Part shown: positions 47,405 through 58,729 of the stretch, in pieces
Numbering within the stretch: position 1 is the stretch's first letter
How the letters are laid out: the number at the start of each line of letters is the position of its first letter
NCBI RefSeq assembly: GCF_039555335.1
Contig: NC_092631.1
Coordinates: 1,550,001 to 1,614,000, forward strand
DNA: 64,000 bases
Source: Amphiura filiformis
Taxonomy: Eukaryota; Echinodermata; Ophiuroidea; Amphilepidida; Amphiuridae
Direction of reading: 5' to 3'
Notes under the pieces: model-generated
The model's input: the letters and a program-made list of their open reading frames with translations, nothing else
Database searches by the model: none
Told to the model about the DNA's origin: nothing
Translations under genes and position numbers: made by a program

Positions 47405-47874
47405 AAATCTACCAAAAAATGTTGACAACGTAAAAGAAATCAGCAAGTTTTAAAAACCCACCTCGGCTCACTTTTTGAAACTTGGTCCCATTTTAAACAC
47501 CAACAGCAACTCTGTTTTTTATTTTATTTCAACAGAACACAGCGTTTCCAACAAGATTACAAGCCTACGTGTTATTTGTTTAATTCAATCATTAATCATG
47601 ATTATTATAAAACAAAACACAATAGGATATTGGCTTACAGTGCAAGAACAAGATAATAACCTTTCAGGTCGTTCCAGAAAGCTTACAAATTAATATCGCA
47701 TCTGCACATTAAAGATACATAACACTTTGGAAATGTTTTAAATTTATATAAATATGATAAAGTTTAAATCAGTACCTTTTACAAATGGGACCAAGTTTCA
47801 AAAAGTGAGCCGAGGTGGGTTTTTTAAACTTGCTGATTTCTTTTACGTTGTCAACGCGTTTTTTTGGTAGATTT
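47405..47874. mobile_element. Inverted-repeat element with ~90-bp near-identical arms
   Basis: The arms at 47405-47493 and 47783-47874 are inverted copies with only a few differences, including TTGACAACGTAAAAGAAATC and CACCTCGGCTCACTTTTTGA, separated by about 290 bp of AT-rich DNA. No target duplication was fixed. The frame 47475-47693 begins in the left arm and is not recognisable. Confidence 0.8.
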
Positions 47875-48782
47875 TGTTCACAGGAATTCATCAATATTTT
47901 AGGTTGTTCAGTGGCATAGTCAGGACTTTTCCAGATGGGTGGGGGCATAGGGGTAAGGGGTACCATGGTAATTTGACTATATTCAAAATCTGCAGAAATG
48001 TAGTGACCACGTTTCTTATTTAAAGGATGATGGTTCAGTTTTTTTAGATCCCAATTTGCAAACCTTTATTGGTATAATGTGATCATAGCAAGCACAAAAT
48101 ATTGCACATTTACACATGTCCATATAGTGTTTTTTGGAGTATTTTACTTAGTCAAAAATAAAGTCACAAAAAAAAACCCATTAAAAGTCACACACACAAA
48201 AAAAACATTAAATATTCAAACACAGTTCTCCCAAGTTGCCCAAGGCTTATACAGATATTACCCTGTTTGAAACTGGCTGTGAGATCTTTGTCGTCCACTG
48301 CCTCCACCCCACAATTCAAATGAAGTACCGGTAATGAACATGATGAAGAAATTAGATGTAACAATATTTTATCTTCCGCCATGGGAGGAATGTTTCAACC
48401 ATGGTTGTATCAGTAAAAAAAGTTAGGAAAAACACAGGAACGTAATGTCAGTATATAAGAGACTATCGGCCATGTGTCGGTAAGATACTGTACTGATTTT
48501 ATTGTATTTTATCAGTACTCAGGATTACTTCTTTGATTTGAGGCTTAAAACCACTAAAAATGTAATTTAACCTTAAACCAAAATAAAAATGTTTGCAAGT
48601 TTGGCCGTCAAAATAACATAATGCTCAAATCACAGAGTAAAAAAATGTTGTCACACATAATATGTAATGCTTGTGCATGTCTGTATTAGCTTGTATTCAG
48701 CATCAATACACAACCTGAATAAATACAGTTTGTCAATTACAATTAAGGTGTTTTACTACATTCTTATTCTGTCAGAGCTATT
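47875..48782. other. AT-rich intergenic DNA, no feature recognised
   Basis: Only chance frames and short A runs. Confidence 0.4.
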
Positions 48783-48980
48783 GGGCTATTCCAGTTAAAA
48801 TCCGTACCCCCCCCCCCTATGGAAGACATGACCTTAATTAATCTCCCACACAGGGGATGTAGATTTCAAATGGAATCACCCATTCAGGTAATCCCATTTG
48901 CAATCATACTCCCTATGTAGACGATTAAGGTCATGTCTTCCATAGGAGGTGTATGAATTGCAACTGGAACTTTATAGCCC
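48783..48980. mobile_element. GGGCTATTCC foldback MITE family, copy 2
   Basis: GGGCTATTCCAGTTAAAATC at the left and CAACTGGAACTTTATAGCCC at the right, with ATT directly outside both ends. The family core words GGAAGACATGACCTTAAT and AAGGTCATGTCTTCC are mirrored. Confidence 0.8.
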
Positions 48981-49394
48981 ATTAACCATGCTAACATCTT
49001 GCTTCTAGCTTTCCACGCACATAACAGAAAAAAAGTGTTTAGTTAGAAAAATAAACAGAGAGAAGAATTAAAATTTTGTTAAATGAGTACAAATTTATGC
49101 ATAATTATAATAAAATTGACCCCTGCTGGGATGTTGCTCCTGGACCCCAGAAAGGTGGGTCCCTGAACCCCATCCGTGTACGGCTTTTCTTGCCACGGCC
49201 ATCACGATGCACGCTTGCATTTGAACCACTGGCGTGAAAAATTAATATTCCTTGTTCACACTATTTTATAAATACATTTTTGCGCACTTCGTGTGATATG
49301 AACCCAATGTCTATCAACTTTTGAGCCCTTTTAGTATACTAGTAAAACAGAAATTTTTGTGTGTGATGTGCGCACAGATATCTTGGAAAAATTA

Positions 49395-49699
49395 GGGGGC
49401 ATTCATTTTCTTTGGAAGGGGGTCCCATATAGGCCTATACGGGGGAGTCATACATTTTTGGAAAGAACAATAAAATTTTTGATGACCAAAATGTAGGGAG
49501 TGATGGGAAGCACAAGATAACCACAGATATAAATGTGTTTATTTTATTCAAAAAGACTGGTTTCAATACAATTTTAGCCTGTTTCTAAAGGGATAATGTG
49601 TATCGGTGGTGGGGGATCATAAAATTTTTGTTGCCGCAATTTTATTGACGCTGACTTTTGTAAATTTGGGACCCCCCTTCCGAAGAAAATGATAGCCCC
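49395..49699. mobile_element. PIF/Harbinger-like MITE, TTA duplication, second copy
   Basis: The left GGGGGCATTCATTTTCTTTG and right CGAAGAAAATGATAGCCCC are inverted. TTA flanks both (49392-49394 and 49700-49702). Ends are related to the element at 17388-17877. Confidence 0.78.
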
Positions 49700-50010
49700 T
49701 TAGGCTAAACTTATGCTCACTTAACATTTTTTCTTTGCCACCCCGTTCACGGAATGCCACTGAATTGAACTTCTTACTTTTGGAGCCATTTTCTTAAATC
49801 TGCCACTGAACCGTACAGGACTGAGTGAAGACCTGGCATGAAACTTTTTGCGTGATATGCACGCAGATATCTGTAATTGTTTCCCCCTCCCCGGGACAAA
49901 ATGTCCACTCCAGGCATGCCACTGAACTCCTTACAATTGAGATGGGGTATTTTGCTGACAGAGCCATTTTCCTTAAATCTGCCATTGTACCGTAGAGGCA
50001 CGACAGAACT

Positions 50011-50225
50011 GAGGGGGATGTCATTTACTTCAGAAGGGGGGTCATGAATATGTCGGTGACCGGAGTCAAATGACCTCCCCTCTCGCGGGCTAAATTATTT
50101 TACAACCCCCTATCTCGGGTCGAAAATTGTTATGACCTCACCTCCTTCCGCCTAAACAGACTGAAGACAAATTATTCATTGCCGGAACTAAGACGTGCAG
50201 TGTACATAAATTTTAGTGTGAAGAA
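50011..50225 (-). mobile_element. Partial copy of the 17388 MITE family
   Basis: GGGGGATGTCATTTACTTCA, GGTCATGAATATGT and, further in, ATTCATTGCCGGAACTAAG match the right half of 17388-17877 in reverse. Its opposite terminus is missing. Confidence 0.65.
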
Positions 50226-50376
50226 AGTGCACAGAACGCAATAAATATTGTAAAGCGAAGGAGCTAGTTAAAAGAATGTGATAGAAAACATATTTATGTA
50301 GGTTTCTTTCACCGACCTGTTCTCGAAAAAAATTCAAATTTCGATGTAAATATGCATTGTGTTTGGGCCCCGGTCT

Positions 50377-50471
50377 TAGTACAAGGAACTTATACGATGT
50401 CCTTATTCACAAACTGATACTATCTGCGAGCGGTCCGAATTTTGAGCCATACAAGTTTACGTGGTGAACTA
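50377..50471. mobile_element. Very short mobile element, 95-bp copy, 9-bp duplication
   Basis: TAGTACAAGGAACTTATACG to TTTACGTGGTGAACTA. CCCCGGTCT lies directly outside both ends (50368-50376 and 50472-50480). A second insertion of the same sequence is at 51284-51358 with a different duplicated flank. The ends share TAGT(A/T)CA as an inverted repeat. Confidence 0.8.
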
Positions 50472-50697
50472 CCCCGGTCTAGGCGAATTTCGCTGACTAG
50501 CAAATGTGTTAACTAAGGTTTGCCTGGGATACCTACTGTACCGGTATCTGTATCTGTATTTGTCACATCGGTAGAGTCTCCTTCATCAGGTAACATCACC
50601 AACCTAGACTTAACGAGCACAACTTGGATGGATGCTTTTCATGTTAATTTTAATTTAGTTTACGTAGACTTTGGTGACTTGGTTCTTGAAGGCTTCT

Positions 50698-50837
50698 AAC
50701 GGGACGCAAAATTTTATTAAATCCTAACCCTAACCCTAAGCCTACCCATAACACTTACCCTAACCCTAACACTTACCCTAAGCCTAACCCTTTCCTATGT
50801 GTCCCTATATGGGTTATAAAACTTTTGCGTCCCGTTA
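50698..50837. mobile_element. TIR element containing telomere-like CCCTAA repeats
   Basis: TAACGGGACGCAAAA at the left and TTTTGCGTCCCGTTA at the right form a perfect 15-bp inverted repeat. Between them are CCTAACCCTAACCCTAAG and further CCCTAA variants (about 50732-50791). It resembles an interstitial telomere-like block but is enclosed by TIRs, so it looks like a mobile unit rather than a fused chromosome end. Confidence 0.72.
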
Positions 50838-51283
50838 TGGTTGCAGAAAAATATTAAGCTGCCCGGACTGGCTGCGCCGGTTTGCCATGGAATATACCGA
50901 GTTCTACATCGTCACTTGGTCATATTGGCAATTATAATACTGTCAAACATAACATGAAACAATAACATACCTGTTTGCATCATATTTTTTCTCCATTTCT
51001 GGTATAAAATCCGGGTATAAAATAATTATGTCCAAAAAGTCCACACCTCCACTTTTTCTTCAATATTTTGCGACAGGCTGTAGGTTTGCCACACATGGCT
51101 AATCATAGCCCGTATGTGCCATGTGATTGATTACCCTGTCCGGATTGGTCAAAAGTGCTCAAACTTTGTTGCAAGGAAATGAAGAGTAATTCTGATTGGA
51201 CAATTAGTTTCCTTGGAGCTGTCAAGAGTTTAAGGGGCTTTGTTATTATTATTCACTTCATGAACAGTGTCTGAAGGAAAGCC

Positions 51284-51358
51284 TAGTACAAGGAACTTAT
51301 ACGATGTCCTCATTCACAAACTGATAATTTGAGCCATACAAGTTTACGTGGTGAACTA
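51284..51358. mobile_element. Very short mobile element, 75-bp copy, 8-bp duplication
   Basis: Same sequence as 50377-50471 but without the internal CTATCTGCGAGCGGTCCGA. GGAAAGCC lies directly outside both ends (51276-51283 and 51359-51366). Confidence 0.8.
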
Positions 51359-51853
51359 GGAAAGCCTGAAAAATAAGATAGAGTAAAATAAATAAAATTA
51401 AATAAAAAATAAAGTGATGGGAGTGTATAATAAAAAAAACTATAGGCCTAACTATTTCAGAGAAAATAGTGTTTTATTAAATGAGAGTTTGTCTTCTGTT
51501 TCAAGTTTAATCACTAATTAAACAGAGCATGTGTGTTGATAACAAGTTCCTTGATTCCGCCAGGCTTGGAAATAAGAGGGAGCCAAGGGCTAATTGAACT
51601 GAGCATGCGTGTCAGTATTGATCCCAGCGAAAGTGCAAAAAAAAAAGTTAAACCTGAAACTGAAGTCATATTTTTTAACTGAAAAATTGGCAAAAAATTA
51701 GAAAAATAGCAGTATTAACAAAGTTGAAGCCCTAGCTAATTTCTCTTACAGATTCATGTAAAACTGTCTAATTAATTGGGTTTCAGCAGGTGATGCACAT
51801 CTATGCTTAATTTTGATGACTTTTATGATTTTCTGAATGATCAAATCGCTTAA

Positions 51854-52517
51854 GGGATCTAAAATGAGCGTTTATTGCGTTTCGACAGTATTTTTTGTGG
51901 GACATGAGCTGAGAGCACCTCAGACCTATCGAATTGCATTCTGAATACGAAGCATGTCTTTCTGATATCAAATAATTTTCATTTTTTGAAAATCACAATA
52001 TAATACAAATTTTATGACAAACTATAAAAATTTGATATTTTTCAAATTTTTGATATATAACAGTCCTCGAAGTAAATTATATAAATCTAATGATATATTC
52101 TTAAAGTGTATGTAACAGGGAGGAAAAGCCGACGGTCAATTGAAAATTTTGACCTTTCATATTGAAGATATGGATTTTTTCCCAAAAAGACCTAATTTTT
52201 TTTTGGTGTTTTGGGGAAAAATCCATATCTTCAATACGAAAGGTCAAAATTTTCAATTGATCGTCGGCTTTTCATCCCACCTACATACACTTTAAGTATA
52301 AATCATCAGATTTATAAAGTTTACTTCAAGTACTGTTAAATATCAAAAATATCAATTTTAATGATTTGCCATAAAATGTGTATTAAATTGCGAATTTCAA
52401 AAATCAAAATTATTTGATATCAGAATGACATTCTTCGTATTCAGAATGCAATTCGATATGTCTGATGTGTTCTAATGTCCCAAAATAAATACTGTCCAAA
52501 CGTTCATACCCCAGCCC
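51854..52517. mobile_element. Palindromic foldback element, ~300-bp arms, TTAA flanks
   Basis: Nearly the whole element is two inverted arms meeting near 52195-52210. Mirrored words include GACAGTATTTTTTGTGGGAC, TCTGATATCAAATAATTT and AAAGGTCAAAATTTTCAATT. TTAA flanks both ends (51850-51853 and 52518-52521). Related sequence lies at 42000-42252 (one arm) and 53319-53697. Confidence 0.82.
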
Positions 52518-52521
52518 TTAA

Positions 52522-52999
52522 TGGGCCTTTAAAAACTGTACATTTTTGGAAAGAAAATGAGTAGGAATCCTATTGTAATGTTAGATTTAAACATAAATGT
52601 TCAGTTTTTGAAAACACAAAACAAAAAAATTGCGCCTTTTTTTCTTTTTGTGACAGCATGCAAAAAAACCAGTGTGGAATTTAAGATTTTTTTCAGTTAG
52701 GTTTTCATAAAGTAGAGACGTGAAATTATAGGGAAAGTTTTTCAATTTTTTCTAAATTTGCCTCATTTTTCGAAATATTGACGAAAAACAACATGTGAAA
52801 AAAGCGATTTTGTCACTCTATTCAGCGAAAAATTACACATAATTGGTGTATAATTTTTGTTTACAAAATGTATTTACAATGAGAAAACTTTGATGTGCGT
52901 GTAAAACTAAAAAAGTTTAGCTTGCATATTTATTTAGTTATCTTGTCTCAACAACAATCAATGTTGTCAAAAGTGAACTCTGACAAATTAACATTTTAT
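52522..52999. other. AT-rich intergenic DNA
   Basis: No repeat or gene boundary recognised. Confidence 0.4.
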
Positions 53000-53193
53000 C
53001 AGTGGCAGCGCCACGGTGGGGGGGGCAAATGCCCCAGCCAGAACTCTTTCCCCCCAGTAAAAAACCCAAAATTTACACTTTTTGCTGCAATATTGCGCAA
53101 AATTTGTTGATTTCCCCCCCCCCCATTTACTTTGCCCCATGCCACCCCACCTCCCCCCCCCCCCCACGAAACAAATTCCTGGTGCCGCCACTG
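53000..53193. mobile_element. hAT-like MITE with perfect 8-bp duplication CATTTTAT
   Basis: CAGTGGCAGCGCCACGG at the left and CTGGTGCCGCCACTG at the right are inverted. CATTTTAT flanks both ends (52992-52999 and 53194-53201). The inside has long C and G runs, producing spurious frames on both strands. Confidence 0.88.
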
Positions 53194-53318
53194 CATTTTA
53201 TTATATTGAATCTAAAATGTCTATTTAGTGGTGCGCCAAAATCAAAATTACTTTCCCAGTATTTTTCCTTCTTATCTATGAAAGACATGAAAATATGTAA
53301 ATATTTTCATGTTATGGA

Positions 53319-53697
53319 ATCAGATAGCGACGTTTGCACCGTATTTTTTGTGGGACCTGAGAGCACATCGGAGACACCAAATTGCATTCCCTTAAATTTT
53401 AGGTCATTTTGGAAAAAAAAAAAAAGTGTACCTTCAATACTGACCTTCGGTCAAAATTTTCAAATGATGGTCGGCTTTTCGTCCCAGCTACATACAATGT
53501 AAATACATATCATTTATAAAGTTTACTTCGAGGACTGTTAAATATCAAAACTATCAATTTTTAATCAATTGCCATAAAAAAAATTAAAAAAAATTATTTG
53601 ATATCATCAGGACACTCCTCGTATTCAGAATGCAATTTGGTCTGTCTGATGTGCTCTCGGGTCCTACAAAAATACTGTCCAAACGTTGCTATCTGAT
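53319..53697. mobile_element. Shorter member of the GACAGTATTTTTTGTGGGAC foldback family
   Basis: The ends AATCAGATAGCGACGTTTG and CAAACGTTGCTATCTGATT are inverted. Subterminal GTATTTTTTGTGGGACC and TCGGCTTTTCGTCCCAGC tie it to 51854-52517. One arm is internally deleted. Confidence 0.75.
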
Positions 53698-54074
53698 TTA
53701 TAATTCATCAGTCATGTAGCATTAATCATATCTGGTTTGGGGTTTTTTTCGCCCTGAAATTTACAGAGGGAATCCATCATATGCATTCACACTTTAAGCA
53801 GAAAATGACACAAACAAAATGCACACAGAATATTGATTTAACATGAAATGATTTTTATTTTGGCTGTTAATACAAATTTAAAAGGAATACCATAATCATT
53901 CCACACTGAAGATTACATCATAGGAAGACATGTTTGGCACCCAACTGAATCATTATTTTAATGGTTTCATGGTTGCCACGGAAAACAAACAAAATGTTAT
54001 CTCATCAGAACAAAAAATATCATTAGTATAGAGGGTTATAATATTTTTACGGAAAGTTATCGTTTAACATGTTA

Positions 54075-54344
54075 AGGACCGTTCAAACACTTGTAAGGGG
54101 GGCTGATGCAAAAGGGGGCCCTGAAAATTTTGACCCTCCTAAGGGAGGCCCTGAAAAAATGGCCACAAATTTTTCTGGGAAAATTGAGTTTATATGCTTT
54201 TCTATGGGGTTGACCGATAATTTTCATGTCAAAAAGGGGGGGGGCCCTGAAATTTTCGAGGTCTGTAAAGGGGGGGCCCGAAAAATTTTCGCGATAAAAT
54301 TTTTTTTGCATCAGGCCCCCCTACAAGTGTTTGTGAACGGTCCC
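54075..54344. mobile_element. PIF/Harbinger-like MITE, TTA duplication (GGACCGTTC)
   Basis: The left AGGACCGTTCAAACACTTGT and right ACAAGTGTTTGTGAACGGTC are inverted, extended by GGGGGGCTGATGCAAAA / TTTTGCATCAGGCCCCCC. TTA flanks both (54072-54074 and 54345-54347). GGGGGGGCCCTGAAAATTTT units repeat inside. Confidence 0.8.
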
Positions 54345-54479
54345 TTATGGTTATGAATCATTGTTCCTTCTCAGAATATCAAGCCAGACTTCATTAGAAA
54401 CCGGGATTAGAAACGTTTGCTTATAAAACTTCATATATTATTACTCGTCTTGGGCAGTGTTTCTAGAAATATATCTTTC

Positions 54480-55448
54480 ATACTCTTATCCCACAGCAGC
54501 TGAAGGGAGTATCCCATCATGCTTTGCGGTACCATAATAGAACTGAATGTGCCATAGAAAGTGTACACAAAATCCCTCACTGCAACTTTCAATAACTTGC
54601 TTAAATCAGGGGTGCTTAGACTTTTGTTTGAAAAAATTTGACCCCTAAAGTATTGTGAAACTATCCATGGCTGACAATAAGGTATATTGGTGATCGAGAT
54701 CAATGGGCAAACATGATGCATGCTGGGAATGAAAAGGGCTCAAAGCTATACATGTTTTTGTAGAATTTGTCACCCGAGATCACAAATTTGAGCCCTTTTC
54801 CTTCCCAGCATGCATCACTTTTGCCTATCGATCGCTACCTTATATCTAAGCAACTCTAACTTATTTTGTGTATAGACGAATCTAAATTCACGCATTCCTA
54901 CACCTGACTAGCAGCCTTTAGTTGGGTAGTCATCGGCTACAATGCACTCAAAATGTGAAATTATTCGCCTTGGCTGAAATTTTAAACTGCATTCCATCAC
55001 CCGTTTTACACCTTTCGCGAAAACACAGGTAGACAAAAGAATAACACAATACAGTTCCCTTCGACAAAACACACAGCATGGTCTATTCGTTGTTGAAGTG
55101 ACATATTAATAATCGGATTAACTATACGCGGTATCTATGCATTGACGCATACTTGCGAACAAAAGGACTATATGTATGAATAGATGCGACGGGATTACCC
55201 GCGGAATTATCTCCATTATATATATTATTAGCTATTATTCGATTAACCCTCCTCGTCCTTGCATCTTCTCTAGGTGTTAGGCGGATTTTATTTGCACAAT
55301 TGGACGCTCAAAACATCAGGTTGGTGCTAGCGGCTACCCAAAGATGTCCGACCAAATCCTGACCATGACTTGGCTACTTGGATTCGTCTATACATTTGCT
55401 ATGGAGCAGGAGTGGGATACTCCCTTCAGCTGCTGTGCTCTTATCCTA
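54480..55448. repeat. Outer foldback pair around nested palindrome
   Basis: CACAGCAGCTGAAGGGAGTA near 54492 is mirrored by TACTCCCTTCAGCTGCTGTG near 55416, and GTATAGACGAATC near 54871 by GATTCGTCTATAC near 55380. A complete smaller palindrome lies between at 54678-54845. Boundaries are uncertain; it may be a decayed long TIR element. Confidence 0.45.
54678..54845. mobile_element. 168-bp palindromic MITE
   Basis: Arms of about 65 bp: ATAAGGTATATTGGTGATCG, GATGCATGCTGGGAATGAAA and AGGGCTCAAA are mirrored by TTTGAGCCCTTTTCC, CCCAGCATGCATCA and CGATCGCTACCTTAT. Confidence 0.72.
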
Positions 55449-56225
55449 TTACACACATGAGAGTACAGTATTTAAATATTTTTTTACCTCAATGTCTAAC
55501 CAAAGTACATTTTTAATAATTTAACTTATCATTATGTGTTGCTACCAACTGTCTTTCGTATATAGTTTACCTGAACATATGTTTTAATAATGTGAAAGAA
55601 TGAATAAATTGCCAGTCAAATCTTGTTTCTGAACTGCTTATAAATGTTACTGTTGTATCCTATAATGATAATTAATATATTGACTAGGTAGCTGATCTAG
55701 CTCAACAAGAACTAAATACAACCAAATGAGTTACAAAGTCGGGTGCTTATCTACATGAACTGTAGTGAGCCTAAGATAAGTGTTTGCCAGGCAGGGCACT
55801 CAAGTTTGGTTTGGGTAGGAATTTGAAAGTGGACCTAGTCCTATCCATCTACCAAAATTCCCCAAGAAATTATCAAAAGTTTTTGCCACTTTTTCCAAAA
55901 ATGTTGACAAATTTAGAAAATTTTGATTGCAGTTAGGCAAAATTTTGCATCAATTTTTCTGGGAAAATTTGGTAAAAATGACCTCTCCATATACCAAAAT
56001 TGGCCTAGAAAAAGAGTCATTGTCCCATGTTTGCAGCCCCACCCCCTGCGTGTTTGTCATGCAGAGAAATCCATATTCTGTATTTTCTCGTAAAATAAAT
56101 TCAAATATATTGACAGAGATAAGAAGACAAACAAGTGCAGAAAACCACACTGTGATCAGTTTCAAACATGATTGACTGTTACCGTCTCTAATTTTGTGGA
56201 GTAAATCACTGTACTATAATGAAAG
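55449..56225. other. AT-rich intergenic DNA, no feature recognised
   Basis: Opposed chance frames at 55927-56175 (+) and 55950-56165 (-) lack any recognisable domain. Confidence 0.4.
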
Positions 56226-56576
56226 GCAGCGATAAAAAGACTAAATCGTGTATGACGTCATCTGTCAATCAACCTCGAGCACGATTTATTTGCATGTGTT
56301 GTGATGAAATGAGTTGCTGAACGCGGCGGTAAAACCGGTGGTAAGTTAGGTCTTTATAGTAGGAAACTTTCTCTCCCGAAGGCACCCTGTCAACAATGCC
56401 TAGAGAAATTGCTTTATGCCTTGTACGTAATATTTTGCCATTTTATGCTATTCCTTTTCTCTGATCGGCACCAGATAAATCGACCTTCCTTTTACGTGCT
56501 ATTAGCCAATCAAGGATGGTAGGGAATGTGATTAACAGATGACGTCAGACACGATTTAGTCTTTTTATCTCTGTCT
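56226..56576. mobile_element. TIR element with CRE palindrome TGACGTCA in each terminus
   Basis: GATAAAAAGACTAAATCGTG at the left and CACGATTTAGTCTTTTTATC at the right are exact inverts, followed inward by TGACGTCA at 56254-56261 and 56540-56547. The terminal repeats are about 45 bp. Non-coding. Confidence 0.75.
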
Positions 56577-57415
56577 TATATGGCCATGATGAAATGATGA
56601 TCATCTTCCTACCTATTAACTTACTTTTTGACAGTAGTATTAATATTTTTAATCCGGACGATCACCCCGTTCTACCTTTTAAAACAGGAGCCATTTTATT
56701 TTGCCCGACTGAAAATGAAGAGCACCATTGACAAAAACATGTTGTTTATTAACCAGGAAATCTTGTGTATACATGTGTTTATCTATAAGTAGCATATTAT
56801 AACATGTTTCTTCTGCATATCTTAAGGATGGTCAAATTAATGATCTCAAGTCGTGTTATTTGCTGAAAGAATAATAAAAACAATCTCTATAATTAATTGT
56901 ACAACTTCAATTTGATGAATAACTTGTTCTCAATATTCTTTTCACCAAATGGAACTCAACTGCATAATATATGCCATTAGAGCCTTCAAAAGTTGCTAAA
57001 AAAGGATTTGCTGTCTTTTGCACCAATATCATATATTACTATATATCAAACAAAATTTGTCATCCCATACATCATTTTATCAAGAGTATATATTTCAGAG
57101 AAAAATTGAGAAAATAATACTAATAATACTATTCATCTTTTAGCAATTAATGAACCACACACTTGTAAAGCTACAAAAAAAGTTGATGTACATGTATTAA
57201 ATTCATCTAGACTCCCTCACAGGATTTGGGTACAAGATTACACACAGTATGAACTGAACAGAATACGGACACTAAAAACATGTTAGATCTTGATTCAGAA
57301 ATATATATCCCATACTCACAATCTTTCAAAATATAAAACTTGTCGCTCGGAGCAGTTACAACCTTCTTGCATTTCATAATAAGATAAAGAAATAACATGA
57401 TCATTGGGCTATTCC
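56577..57415. other. AT-rich intergenic DNA, no feature recognised
   Basis: Only chance frames. Confidence 0.4.
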
Positions 57416-57587
57416 AGTTGAAATCCATACACCCCCTATGGAAGACGTACCTTCTAAACAGGGAGTGTGGATTTCAAATGGGGTTACCTGAATAGGTGAC
57501 TCCATTTGAAATCTACACCCTCTGTGTGGTGAGAGATTAAGGTCATGTCTTCCATAAGGGGAGTAAGGATTTCAACTGGAATAGCCC
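57416..57587. mobile_element. GGGCTATTCC foldback MITE family, copy 3
   Basis: GGGCTATTCCAGTTGAAATC and, mirrored, GATTTCAACTGGAATAGCCC. ATT lies outside both ends. The best-preserved termini of the family in this window. Confidence 0.85.
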
Positions 57588-58729
57588 ATTGATTCTATGA
57601 CCACTGGCACTATTTTGTGTGTGTGAAAAATCCCAAGGCACTGCTTAAGTGGTCGCATATATTAAAACTAGAAGCATTACAGGGAGGGTATACATAATCT
57701 GATCAAAATTTGGTGGGTGCTTTTAGTATCATCACAGATTATCATTATAGGGAAGCAACATGCATTTTGCAAGCAACTTACTAAAACAACCCATGATCAC
57801 CTCGCAATCAAATTTGAATTGTGCAAATCCACAGCTGGTCACCATGAAATGTAAAGCCTGTCACCCTAAAAGCACTTGTCTCACTTGAAGTTACAGGATA
57901 GTTGGTGTCATAACAATTTGTAGTTGCTGATCAGACATAATACCTAGTGGGGAGTACTTACTCATGCTAACTTGTAACATTTGTTTGGAATATCATAAAC
58001 TCAATCAACTGAAATGGCAACCAAAACTACACATGGACAAACACTAAGACAAATAACACACAACTTTATATTTGAATGAATAGATTAAATATTGACTTTT
58101 TTTATTGCTTTCTTTCACACTGAAATGACCATATTATGCATAAGAAACCCACATCTATCAACTAAACTGATACAATAAACTATACATGTGAGATGACAGC
58201 AATGTCTATAAGTTGGCAACTGGTCTATTAAACAGTGTATGACCAATATGTGGATCCTGTTTTTTTCTACCGGTAGTTTGACCGAAATTCCTTTCAACAT
58301 GGTAATAGGCATTTAGCATAACAATAGATACAGCTTGGAGGTTAATCCATCTCTTTTGTTATACAATAAACATATTGTATTTTGGGGAGGAATTTCTGTC
58401 AAACTGATGGAGAAATCCAGGATACACAAATTTGTTGCTCCAGAGCCTTATTGGCAGTTATATCCCTCTTTTTGATTTGGGGCAAGTTTTTAAAGAGCAT
58501 GTCAACAAAATATGTGATGTGTGCGCATACTGCCAGGCAAAGAACTGCTAAACAACTGTATGGTATGATGTCACATGTCGCCTCATCTATACTTTGATCA
58601 ATACCGAATAGGCAGAAATCTGTACATACAAATATATAAACCTGACCAATATAAATAAAAATCATGCATCCACCTTTGGGTGCAACACAAGAGGTCTTTT
58701 TACACAATGCAAGAAATGACATTACAAGC
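57588..58729. other. AT-rich intergenic DNA, no feature recognised
   Basis: Overlapping frames at 58399-58722 (-) and 58382-58597 (+) show no domain. Confidence 0.4.

Noticed and set aside
50383-51358. Direct repeats considered as LTRs of a small retrotransposon
   Set aside because: Each copy has its own different duplicated flank, so these are two separate insertions. There is no primer-binding site or polypurine tract between them.
53002-53502. 166-codon + strand frame
   Set aside because: It spans a hAT-like MITE with long C runs and then the next foldback element. Low-complexity translation, not a gene.
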